A DNA stretch of 7,473 nt from Hydromicrobium sp964517765 (GTDB taxonomy: Bacteria; Actinomycetota; Humimicrobiia; Humimicrobiales; Humimicrobiaceae), in contig CAZFEN010000037.1 of the NCBI GenBank assembly GCA_964517765.1, positions 1 to 7,473 on the forward strand, given 5' to 3'. A program made the translations under genes and the position numbers. The notes under the pieces were generated by a model, which was not told the DNA's origin, made no database searches, and saw only the letters and a list, made by a program, of their open reading frames with translations. Positions 1-6,097 of this stretch are shown here, piece by piece; the first letter of the stretch is position 1; each line of letters starts with the position of its first letter.

Positions 1-54
1 ACGCCGCTTACACGCTTTCCAAGCGTGCGCCTTAAACCGCTCAGCCATCTCTCC
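1..54 (-). tRNA. tRNA-Ser (anticodon GGA), 3' part cut by the window edge
   Basis: Read on the minus strand from base 54, this is the 5' 54 nt of a class II serine tRNA. It starts with GGAGAGA (5' acceptor strand), then U8, the D-arm with the usual GCTGAGCGG...AAGGC pattern, and an anticodon stem CACGC/GCGTG enclosing the loop TTGGAAA. The anticodon GGA falls at bases 20-18 and reads the serine codons UCC and UCU. The long variable arm typical of tRNA-Ser begins just before the edge. The T-arm and 3' acceptor strand lie outside, so encoding of the CCA end cannot be judged. The gene follows the MATE genes on the same strand but has its own promoter and is insulated by a terminator. Confidence 0.95.
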
Positions 55-65
55 ACCAATCAAAT

Positions 66-74
66 ATTATAACA
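66..74 (-). promoter_or_regulatory. Extended -10 promoter of the tRNA-Ser gene
   Basis: On the minus strand bases 74-66 read TGTTATAAT, a perfect -10 hexamer preceded by the TGn extended -10 element. It would start transcription about 5 nt before the mature tRNA 5' end at base 54. No good -35 hexamer is present at 16-18 nt spacing, which extended -10 promoters tolerate. The same nine bases occur before the second MATE gene. Confidence 0.5.
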
Positions 75-107
75 TATTACATATATGGAAATATTATATT
101 CTTTAAC

Positions 108-140
108 TAAAAATGCCGCCCTAAAAAAGCGGCATTTTTA
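108..140 (-). terminator. Intrinsic terminator between MATE copy 1 and tRNA-Ser, nearly symmetric
   Basis: Bases 108-119 and 129-140 form a perfect 12-bp stem whose core is ATGCCGC/GCGGCAT, flanked by A and T runs, with a 9-nt loop. Read on the minus strand it lies about 31 nt after the stop of the left MATE gene, and the stem ends in a T run, so it should end that transcript before the tRNA promoter. The A/T flanks make it plausible in both directions. Confidence 0.85.
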
Positions 141-171
141 TTTTAAATAAATGATGGAACTAATCAGTGGA

Positions 172-1539
172 TCAGGCCAACCTCATTTTTTCTTTTTCTA
201 TATTTCTATTTATCACCTTTATTTCCATTATCAGAAGTATTGCGGTTACCAGAAAACAGCAGAAATCCGTAAACGGCCAGGAAACCCAAACTCCCGTAAG
301 ATTAAAGAAAAGAGGCAGTATAAGAATCGCCGGAATAAAGAAAAATAGGTCCCTGGACAGCGTTATAAAAAGAGCTTGTCTGGCTTTCCCGATAGCCTGG
401 AAAAAGGTGCTTCCCAGTATGGGAAAACTCCATAAGGGTGCCAGGATTGCAATCACTCTTAAAGGACCTGTTCCTTTTTCGATTACATTTATATCGCTGG
501 TAAAAATACGCATAAGTGATTCAGGAAAGATTACCATTACAACAAATCCAATAGCAGCTATAATCGTGGTCCAGATAAATGCTTCCCCTAAAACTTTTTT
601 AACTCTTGAATAAAATTTTGCTCCATAGTTAAAACCTACGATAGGAGCAAAACCCTGACTTATCCCCAGAATAGGCATAAATACCAGATCGATAATCCTG
701 ATACCTATTCCGGTTATTGCTATATATACATCTCCACCATACTGACGCACTATTCTTATAAACAATAAAAATGCCACACTTCCGACCATTTGCATCAAAA
801 ATGAAGAAACTCCAAGGCTCAAGATTTCGCGGGAAATGGATTTTCTTATTCTGAACATGTTTAACTTGATCTTGAATATGCTCTTGCTGGACATAAAAAA
901 GACCACAAAATAAATTGTACTGATTATATGACTTATGACTGTGGCGATAGCCGCGCCCTTGACCCCCCATCCGAAAACCATTACGAAAAAATAATCAAGA
1001 ATGATATTTGAAACAGCTCCTAAAATCATTTCATACATAGATGCTCTGGGTTTTCCTTCTGCCCTGATGAGATTTGAGCCATTTATGGAGAAAGATAAAA
1101 ATAAAAATCCAAAAAGCATAACTTCCAGATAATCTCTGGCATATGGCAAAACTTCACTTGAGGCACCTAAAAACCGGAGTATTTCTTCAGAAAAAATATA
1201 AATAGGAACAATTGCTATAATATTGAAAATTGTATTCAACACGAAGCTATTCCCACCGGCAATTATTGCTTTTTCCTTATCGCCTTTACCCAGTGAACGG
1301 GATACCACAGAAGCAGCACCTACACCGGTGAGAAGCCCAATAGCAATTATGAAAATAAGCACGGGCAGGACTATGGTAAGACCTGCAATCGCATCAGGAC
1401 CGACAGCACGGCCGACAAAAAGAGTGTCGACAAAATTATATAGTGCTATTATTACCATTCCTGTTATAGATGGAATAGAAAACTTGAACAGTAACGGCCT
1501 TAATTTTTCATTTAGAATTTGCTTCTTTTGTTTTTCCAT
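172..1539 (-). CDS. MATE family multidrug/toxin exporter, copy 1
   Basis: This encodes a 455-residue inner-membrane transporter of the multidrug and toxic compound extrusion family, resembling the MepA-like branch (usual length about 450). The family exports organic cations or other compounds using a Na+ or H+ gradient, normally with 12 membrane helices in two six-helix lobes. Visible signatures are the N-terminal ALYNFVDTLFVG (residues 32-43), LIRAEGKP (157-164), NIILD (178-182) and SQGFAPIVGFNYGA (294-307). The substrate cannot be predicted. The family-typical Pro after NIILD is Tyr183, and the usual Gln in the following ATVISQ motif is His204. The C-terminus is charged and 6 residues longer than in copy 2. 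The ATG at 1539 aligns exactly with the start of copy 2. The ribosome site is weak: GGGAAG ends 12 nt before ATG. The gene has its own promoter and a leader of about 120 nt. Confidence 0.93.
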   Translation of the reverse strand: MEKQKKQILNEKLRPLLFKFSIPSITGMVIIALYNFVDTLFVGRAVGPDAIAGLTIVLPVLIFIIAIGLLTGVGAASVVSRSLGKGDKEKAIIAGGNSFVLNTIFNIIAIVPIYIFSEEILRFLGASSEVLPYARDYLEVMLFGFLFLSFSINGSNLIRAEGKPRASMYEMILGAVSNIILDYFFVMVFGWGVKGAAIATVISHIISTIYFVVFFMSSKSIFKIKLNMFRIRKSISREILSLGVSSFLMQMVGSVAFLLFIRIVRQYGGDVYIAITGIGIRIIDLVFMPILGISQGFAPIVGFNYGAKFYSRVKKVLGEAFIWTTIIAAIGFVVMVIFPESLMRIFTSDINVIEKGTGPLRVIAILAPLWSFPILGSTFFQAIGKARQALFITLSRDLFFFIPAILILPLFFNLTGVWVSWPFTDFCCFLVTAILLIMEIKVINRNIEKEKMRLA

Positions 1540-1659
1540 TGTTTTACCAATCTTCCCAAAATTTTTTACTGAAAAAATTTATTTAAATAAGTTCGGGCAG
1601 AAGTTTAAAAATAATTATGCTGCTGACCTTAATGCTGATCCTAAAATATGGCACACAAA
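1540..1659 (-). promoter_or_regulatory. Long leader of MATE copy 1 with a direct repeat and an A/T hairpin
   Basis: This is the predicted untranslated leader between the promoter and the start codon of MATE copy 1. On the plus strand it holds two copies of TGCTGAYC, at 1621-1628 and 1633-1640, repeated at a 12-nt period. It also holds a perfect 9-bp A/T hairpin (1559-1567 with 1572-1580, loop 4 nt) directly upstream of the weak GGGAAG ribosome site. I do not recognise a known riboswitch class. The repeat could be a regulator site and the hairpin could affect translation, but both are inference. Confidence 0.3.
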
Positions 1660-1665
1660 TCCCTA

Positions 1666-1693
1666 ATTATATTTAAGGCGGGAAAATTGTCAA
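1666..1693 (-). promoter_or_regulatory. Near-perfect sigma-70 promoter for MATE copy 1
   Basis: On the minus strand the -35 is TTGACA (1693-1688) and the -10 is TATAAT (1671-1666), separated by 16 bp, so both hexamers match consensus. A second TTGACA lies 16 bp further upstream (1709-1704) with no good -10 at the matching distance. Transcription would start near 1659. It is the strongest promoter match in the window, so copy 1 is probably transcribed independently of copy 2. Confidence 0.75.
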
Positions 1694-1769
1694 GAGTATT
1701 TAATGTCAATTATTATAATTTTAAATATTATTGCGTGGATTAAGTGTTCCGAATTATGCTTCTTTTTTA

Positions 1770-3119
1770 TCAGGCTTTCATACTTTTATTAAGTATCCTG
1801 AATTCATGGAAAACGAATGCTCCGGTTACCAGAAAGGAGAGAAAATCAGAAACCGGCCAGGAGAGCATAACCCCATTCAATCCAAAGAAAAGAGGAAGAG
1901 TAAAAATAGCCGGAATCAAGAATATGACCTGTCTGGAAAATTCTATTATAAAAGCCGGTAACGGCTTGCCGATAGATTGGAATACAACCCCTCCCACAAT
2001 TAAAAAACCCAGTATGGGCAGAAATACAACAATAATTCTCATAGGTAAAACTCCCATATTTATAAGTTCCGGATCATTACTAAAAATACCGAGTAGTTGG
2101 CGCGGAAAAAACATTGTAGCTGTAAATCCTATAGCAGCAATTACTGTTGTCCATAATATAGCCTCACCAAAAACTCTCCTTACCCGTGAATATAATTTGG
2201 CTCCATAATTGAAACTTGCGATTGTGGAAAAGCCGTAACTGATACCAAGGATAGGCATAACTGTCAGGTCGATTATTCTTATGACAATCCCTGCTATGGC
2301 TACATAGAGATCGCTTCCATAATAAAGAATTGCACGATTGTAGATCAAGAATATTACACTGTCAATTATAGCCATTAAAAAGGAAGGAAATCCGATAAAA
2401 AGAATATCCTTCATCATGCGTAAATTTGGTGTAAGCATAGAAACTCCGGGGCGAAATATGCTTTTTCCGTAAAAAGCGTAAATAATAATATAAACACAGC
2501 TTGTAAGCTGACTGATAATAGTGGCCAGTGCCACTCCTTTCACTCCCATCTTAAATACAAAAATAAATATGGGATCAAGGATTATATTAAGCACTGCGCC
2601 TACAATCATCGGATAGACTGCGGCTCTGGGTTTGCCCTCGGCTCTGATTATGTGATTTGCAGCAAGAGAAAACGAGAAAAATATAAATCCAAATAAAATA
2701 ATTGATATATAATCCCGGGCATAGGGTAATACATCTTTTGAAGCGCCAAAAAAGATAAGTATTTTATCCGAAAAGATAAAGGCAGGTATCATTAACACTG
2801 AATTTATAAGGATATTGAGAAGAAATGCATTTCCACCCGCTTTTGCCGCAAGTTCATGATCATTTCTCCCAAGAGATCTGGATATGATCGATGATGCGCC
2901 AACTCCTATCATCAAACCTATCGCCAGCATGATAATCTGGATCGGAAAAACTATAGTAAGTGCGGCAATAGCAAGGGAACCAACACCCTGGCCGACAAAG
3001 ATGGTATCGACAAAATTATAGAGTGCACTGACCACCATTCCAATAATACCGGGGAGAGAAAATTTAAAGAGAAGCATCCTTAAATTTCCGCTTAATATTT
3101 GTTTTCTCTGTGATTCCAT
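1770..3119 (-). CDS. MATE family multidrug/toxin exporter, copy 2
   Basis: This encodes a 449-residue membrane exporter of the same MATE/MepA-like branch as its downstream neighbour. The two proteins align without a single gap over all 449 positions, with 239 identities by hand count (53%), so this is an old tandem duplication or two closely related subfamily members. Visible motifs are ALYNFVDTIFVG (32-43), IIRAEGKP (157-164), NIILDPIF (178-185) and SYGFSTIASFNYGA (294-307). It keeps the canonical LDP and ISQ residues (Pro183, Gln204) that copy 1 has lost. In the second lobe it has Tyr295, Thr299 and Ser302 where copy 1 keeps Gln, Pro and Gly. A ribosome site is hard to see (GTAGAG close to ATG). 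The 230-nt gap to copy 1 shows no GC-rich terminator. The substrate is unknown. Confidence 0.93.
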   Translation of the reverse strand: MESQRKQILSGNLRMLLFKFSLPGIIGMVVSALYNFVDTIFVGQGVGSLAIAALTIVFPIQIIMLAIGLMIGVGASSIISRSLGRNDHELAAKAGGNAFLLNILINSVLMIPAFIFSDKILIFFGASKDVLPYARDYISIILFGFIFFSFSLAANHIIRAEGKPRAAVYPMIVGAVLNIILDPIFIFVFKMGVKGVALATIISQLTSCVYIIIYAFYGKSIFRPGVSMLTPNLRMMKDILFIGFPSFLMAIIDSVIFLIYNRAILYYGSDLYVAIAGIVIRIIDLTVMPILGISYGFSTIASFNYGAKLYSRVRRVFGEAILWTTVIAAIGFTATMFFPRQLLGIFSNDPELINMGVLPMRIIVVFLPILGFLIVGGVVFQSIGKPLPAFIIEFSRQVIFLIPAIFTLPLFFGLNGVMLSWPVSDFLSFLVTGAFVFHEFRILNKSMKA

Positions 3120-3176
3120 ACTCTACAATTTCATACTTGTAATAAAAGTATAATAGAAGAAAAATTATACCCGGCA

Positions 3177-3185
3177 ATTATAACA
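3177..3185 (-). promoter_or_regulatory. Candidate extended -10 promoter for MATE copy 2
   Basis: On the minus strand bases 3185-3177 read TGTTATAAT, identical to the element before the tRNA gene, placing the start about 50 nt upstream of the ATG. No good -35 is seen. A second TATAAT lies at 3169-3164 in the same AT-rich stretch and could be used instead. Confidence 0.35.
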
Positions 3186-3303
3186 AACATGGATTAAAAA
3201 AATATTAAATTATTATCTATATTATAATTATATATTTATAATTACAACTACTTTTTAGTATCCTTTATCAAATTAATATTTAATTAATTTATATAATACT
3301 ATT

Positions 3304-3447
3304 ATGAGAGAAAGTTTGATTTTAACAAACCGTATTAAAGACCATACCGTCTTTATAGATATAATTTCTTTTTATTATAGGGAATATAAATACCTGCAGA
3401 GAGATAAAACAATAAAATCAGGATCTGGGAACAAAATCATCTTTTAA
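3304..3447 (+). CDS. Doubtful 47-codon small ORF
   Basis: A plus-strand frame from ATG 3304 to TAA 3447 encodes 47 residues with a mixed, protein-like composition (for example DHTVFIDIISFYYREYKY), no transmembrane segment and no recognised domain. Its last 10 codons overlap the 3' end of the zinc-ribbon gene on the other strand. No ribosome site precedes the ATG, and open frames of this size are expected by chance, so it is probably not a gene. Confidence 0.12.
   Translation: MRESLILTNRIKDHTVFIDIISFYYREYKYLQRDKTIKSGSGNKIIF
3336..3355 (-). terminator. Weak hairpin downstream of the zinc-ribbon gene
   Basis: TAAAGAC (3336-3342) and GTCTTTA (3349-3355) pair perfectly around the loop CATACC. 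It lies about 60 nt after the stop of the zinc-ribbon gene. On the minus strand it is followed by an interrupted T/A-rich tract rather than a clean T run, so it is at best a weak terminator and could instead be a dyad binding site. Confidence 0.25.
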
Positions 3448-3876
3448 GATACAGCCGCAGTATGGGCATAAATTAAAATCCTCTTTTATTTTCTTGCTGC
3501 ACTGAGGGCACTCGTCTATGGGCAGGTTCTTTTTTAGATCTTTTATATCAGGGAGCTTTTCAAGTCCCATTTCCGATTCTTTTAATTCAAAAGAATTCTT
3601 TAATTTACTTAAGACGATTATGCTTTCTTTCTTCAATCCCCCTGCTTCACCGGATAATTTAATATACGCTCTTTTAAAAAGATCCTTTATGTCTTCGTCG
3701 TCAAATTTTTCCAATACCTTTATTTCACTATCGAGAAGTTCCTTGAAAATAAATATATTATCCTCGATATTATCAAACTGCTTATCCAATTTTTCATCAC
3801 ATTGTTTGCAATAAGGTTCATCAGTTTTATCCTTCAGAACCTTTCCGCATTCTTGACATTTCTTTACTTCTTCCAT
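3418..3876 (-). CDS. Small protein with a zinc ribbon at each end, function unknown
   Basis: This encodes a 152-residue soluble protein with no signal peptide or membrane helix. The N-terminus carries CxxC pairs at Cys7/Cys10 and Cys23/Cys26. The C-terminus carries Cys123/Cys126 and Cys137/Cys140 in the pattern CPQC...CPYCGC, plus Cys142. Each set is a typical four-cysteine zinc ribbon. The middle (about 30-115) is charged, rich in Lys, Glu and Asp, and looks helical. Zinc ribbons of this kind bind nucleic acid, proteins, or serve as structural caps, and nothing here decides which. Start choice is firm: AGGAG (3886-3882) lies 5 nt before ATG 3876, the best ribosome site in the window. It is transcribed divergently from the SDR gene. 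I do not recognise a named family for the whole protein, and the middle section could be lineage-specific. Confidence 0.85.
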   Translation of the reverse strand: MEEVKKCQECGKVLKDKTDEPYCKQCDEKLDKQFDNIEDNIFIFKELLDSEIKVLEKFDDEDIKDLFKRAYIKLSGEAGGLKKESIIVLSKLKNSFELKESEMGLEKLPDIKDLKKNLPIDECPQCSKKIKEDFNLCPYCGCILKDDFVPRS

Positions 3877-4020
3877 TGTTACTCCTAATTATTCATATAT
3901 ATTACATTTGAGGATAAGAATTGATTTTATAACCGCTTTTTTCATGCAGACTATTCTATCATAAAGCTGCATTCACAGCTATCTTTGCCCATAAAATTTA
4001 AAACGGGAGATTTTACAAGC

Positions 4021-4049
4021 TTGACTTTTACAAATCCATAATATATTTT
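4021..4049 (+). promoter_or_regulatory. Candidate promoter of the SDR gene
   Basis: TTGACT (4021-4026) and TATTTT (4044-4049) are spaced 17 bp; an alternative -10, TATATT (4042-4047), gives 15 bp. Transcription would begin near 4056, about 37 nt before the ATG at 4093. The -10 covers the TTG at 4048, which argues against that codon as a start. Confidence 0.45.
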
Positions 4050-4092
4050 GAAGTTTAAAATCATAATATCTTCTGTAAGAGATAGTATAAAA

Positions 4093-5091
4093 ATGAAAAA
4101 GATGAAAGTATTATTTATTGGTGGAACAGGTAATATCAGCACATCCTGCAGTATTCTGGCATTGAAAAAAGGTATAGACCTTTACCATTTGAATAGAGGA
4201 ATTTCCGGGGATAAAATCCCGGGCGTTACTCCTTTACAGGCAGATATTCATAATAAAGAAGAAATGCTTAAAGCCCTCGGGGATCAGGATTTCGACGTAG
4301 TCGTTGACTGGATAGCATTTATCCCGGAAGACGTTAAAAGAGATTATGAAATATTCAAGGGAAGAACAAAGCAATTTATTTTTATCAGTTCCGCATCCGC
4401 CTATCAGAAACCATTAAGTGAACCCAGAATAACCGAATCAACACCTCTTTCAAATCCAATATGGGAATACAGCCAGAATAAAATAGCATGTGAAGATTAT
4501 CTTATGCAAAAATATCGCGATTGCGATTTCCCTGTAACTATCGTGCGCCCTTCACATACTTATCGCATTGTGTTTCCCGTTGCCGTTGGCGATTGGAGAG
4601 GTTACTGGCTGATAAACCGGATCAAAAAAGGAAAGAAAATAATTGTTCATGGAGATGGAACTTCCTTATGGGTACTTACCCATTCCGAAGATTTTGCAAA
4701 AGGATTTGTAGGACTATTGGGAAATATTCATGCTATCGGCCATGCATTCCATATCACATCCGATGAACTGCTGACCTGGAATCAAATTTATGAGATCATT
4801 GCCGGTGCAGTAGGTATGAAAGCAAATATTATCCATATACCCTCGGATTTTATAATGAAATACGATGAAAAGACAGGGGCCGGTTTATGGGGAGACAAAG
4901 CTTACAGTGTGATTTTTGACAATACTAAAATCAAAACCTTCGTTCCTGAATTTAAGGCAACCATTCCATTTACGGAAGGGATTAGAAAAGTACTTGATTG
5001 GTTTGATGAGGATGAGGCCAGAAGAAAAATAAATCCCAAAGATGATGAATTTATAGACAATCTGATCAGGTCATATCCTGGATCAAGATAA
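4093..5091 (+). CDS. Atypical short-chain dehydrogenase/reductase (NAD-dependent epimerase/dehydratase family)
   Basis: From ATG 4093 this encodes a 332-residue cytosolic NAD(P)-dependent enzyme of the extended/atypical SDR superfamily. The Rossmann dinucleotide motif is GGTGNIS (residues 10-16). The catalytic triad elements are the Ser stretch SSASAY (99-104) and YSQNK with Tyr126 and Lys130. RPSHTY follows, and the C-terminal substrate region contains VHGDGTSLW and the HITSDE/TWNQIYEII block typical of this subgroup. The third glycine of the classical GxxGxxG is Ser16, which I believe is usual in this subgroup and not a defect. The likely reaction is oxidoreduction, epimerisation or dehydration of a sugar nucleotide or similar substrate, but the substrate cannot be assigned. 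The frame is open back to TTG 4048, but those 15 extra residues precede the Rossmann strand and overlap the promoter. ATG 4102 is also possible. It converges on the HAD gene with a 14-nt gap. Confidence 0.88.
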   Translation: MKKMKVLFIGGTGNISTSCSILALKKGIDLYHLNRGISGDKIPGVTPLQADIHNKEEMLKALGDQDFDVVVDWIAFIPEDVKRDYEIFKGRTKQFIFISSASAYQKPLSEPRITESTPLSNPIWEYSQNKIACEDYLMQKYRDCDFPVTIVRPSHTYRIVFPVAVGDWRGYWLINRIKKGKKIIVHGDGTSLWVLTHSEDFAKGFVGLLGNIHAIGHAFHITSDELLTWNQIYEIIAGAVGMKANIIHIPSDFIMKYDEKTGAGLWGDKAYSVIFDNTKIKTFVPEFKATIPFTEGIRKVLDWFDEDEARRKINPKDDEFIDNLIRSYPGSR

Positions 5092-5105
5092 TAATTTGAA
5101 TTATA

Positions 5106-5804
5106 TTACCCCAAGATACTTTCTAAATTTAAAAGTTCATTGATATTTTTTATGGTCCTGCATTCCAGTTTATCCTCGCCAATTTTATATGTATCATCTT
5201 TTATTTCATACGGGACTTGTATCTTTATTGGTGTCATTCCTGCATTTGCAGCACCGGTTAATTCATTGCTACAACCATCACCAACATAAATACACTGTTC
5301 AGGTTTTACATTTAATCTCTCGCAGGCAATTTGATATATTCTAATGTCCGGTTTTTTAATTCCAATTTCAGAAGAAAAAATGGCACAACTTAATATTTTA
5401 CATAACTTTGATTTTCTCCATGACCTTACCGTTTCGTAGGAACAATCAGATATTAAACCAAGTTTATAACCGAGTTCAATTAACCTGTTTAAGGTTCTTA
5501 TATAATTTTTTCGTGGTTTTATTGTATCTCCATTAAAATGAAACCTGATCTTTACTGCTTCTTTGATTTGCTTTCTATCTGGCTTTTTCCCTTTTTTATT
5601 ACATATATACTCTATATTTTCCTCTGGTCCTTTTAACCTTCCCAGCATTCTAATCTCAAATGAATCTAACCATTCTTTTATGAATTCCCCTGGTTCGATT
5701 CCTAGAATACGGGACATATCCGAAAGCATGTTGCTGTATTCTTTAATTGAGAAATTATCAATCAATGTGCCGTATAGATCAAATATTATTGCCTTATGTC
5801 TCAT
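5106..5804 (-). CDS. HAD-superfamily hydrolase with DxY motif I
   Basis: This encodes a 232-residue soluble haloacid dehalogenase-like hydrolase, normal length for subfamily I with a helical cap after motif I. Motif I is FDLYGTLID with nucleophile Asp9. The residue two positions on, normally the acid/base Asp of phosphatases, is Tyr11, as in L-2-haloacid dehalogenases and some other HAD subgroups. Motif II is Ser119 in LISD, motif III is Lys151 in KKPD, and motif IV is GDGCSNE with Asp176 and Glu181, Glu replacing the more common Asp. The residues for the covalent aspartyl intermediate and Mg2+ binding are present, so it is probably active; the substrate (a phosphate ester or haloacid) is open. 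The ribosome site GAGG lies just before ATG 5804. The promoter at 5844-5872 suggests a single-gene unit. It ends 14 nt from the convergent SDR gene. Confidence 0.88.
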   Translation of the reverse strand: MRHKAIIFDLYGTLIDNFSIKEYSNMLSDMSRILGIEPGEFIKEWLDSFEIRMLGRLKGPEENIEYICNKKGKKPDRKQIKEAVKIRFHFNGDTIKPRKNYIRTLNRLIELGYKLGLISDCSYETVRSWRKSKLCKILSCAIFSSEIGIKKPDIRIYQIACERLNVKPEQCIYVGDGCSNELTGAANAGMTPIKIQVPYEIKDDTYKIGEDKLECRTIKNINELLNLESILG

Positions 5805-5843
5805 TTTCCTCTTCTTCTTTAATCCCTGATTATATGAAATTTA

Positions 5844-5872
5844 ATTATATAAAAGTGTATAACGATTAACAA
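5844..5872 (-). promoter_or_regulatory. Sigma-70 promoter of the HAD gene
   Basis: On the minus strand TTGTTA (5872-5867) and TATAAT (5849-5844) are spaced exactly 17 bp, with a perfect -10 and a 4/6 -35. The start would be near 5837, giving a leader of about 33 nt. A second TATAAT (5834-5829) lies closer to the gene but has no matching -35. I see nothing else between it and base 5959. Confidence 0.6.
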
Positions 5873-5959
5873 CCGCAATAAAACTGGAAAATATTTAAGA
5901 ATCGCTTTAAGCATCCGTAAGATTTTGATAAATATATTTCCCTCTACATTAATAAAGCA

Positions 5960-6097
5960 TTAAACGGGATTTTGAATTGCTTCTAACCATAACTCTTCAA
6001 AAGAACTATAATCCAGTTGTGTTGCAGTTTCAAGAGAATTTAAAAGACTTTCCAGGTTATTGTATTCCGAAAGAAATAGATTTAAAGTATTCTATGG
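5960..6097 (-). pseudogene. In-frame continuation behind the TAG stop of the lipoprotein gene
   Basis: After the TAG stop (6100-6098) of the upstream gene the same frame reads CCA, a second TAG (6094-6092), then 43 sense codons (6091-5963) to TAA (5962-5960). The encoded segment looks like real protein: it contains LSEYNNLESLLNSLE and SSFEELWLEAIQNPV, acidic, leucine-rich and probably helical. It has no ATG, GTG or TTG start and no ribosome site, so it is unlikely to be a separate gene. It may be the lost C-terminal tail of the preceding protein, a tail made by amber read-through, or a chance open frame. The call as a gene remnant is inference. Confidence 0.35.

Larger units (their letters stand above)
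3120..3417. other. AT-rich intergenic region with A/T palindromes
   Basis: This stretch of about 300 nt separates the zinc-ribbon gene from MATE copy 2 and has no recognisable gene on the minus strand. It contains the candidate MATE promoter, an 8-bp palindrome TAATTATA/TATAATTA (3225-3232 with 3237-3244), a 7-bp one AAATTAA/TTAATTT (3270-3276 with 3284-3290), and a mixed-composition hairpin at 3336-3355. The A/T palindromes may simply reflect base composition. Confidence 0.5.

Noticed and set aside
1..171. tRNA-Ser as an attachment site for an integrated element
   Set aside because: Integrases usually use the 3' half of tRNA genes, which lies outside the window. No integrase, phage gene or flanking repeat of the tRNA is seen.
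1223..1666. Long plus-strand open frame antisense to MATE copy 1
   Set aside because: Its composition mirrors the opposite-strand exporter gene, and it has no domain or ribosome site. It is a shadow frame, as are the similar ones over the other MATE, zinc-ribbon and HAD genes.
1540..1769. Intrinsic terminator between the two MATE genes
   Set aside because: Only A/T-rich stretches and one A/T-only hairpin inside the copy 1 leader are present. There is no GC-containing stem followed by a T run.
3304..3447. 47-codon plus-strand ORF as a confident small gene
   Set aside because: It has no ribosome site and no recognised domain, overlaps the 3' end of the zinc-ribbon gene, and is short enough to arise by chance. 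It is kept only as a low-confidence feature.
5085..5110. Shared terminator between the convergent SDR and HAD genes
   Set aside because: The only dyad is ATAATT/AATTAT with a 2-nt centre, too short and A/T-only to act as an intrinsic terminator.
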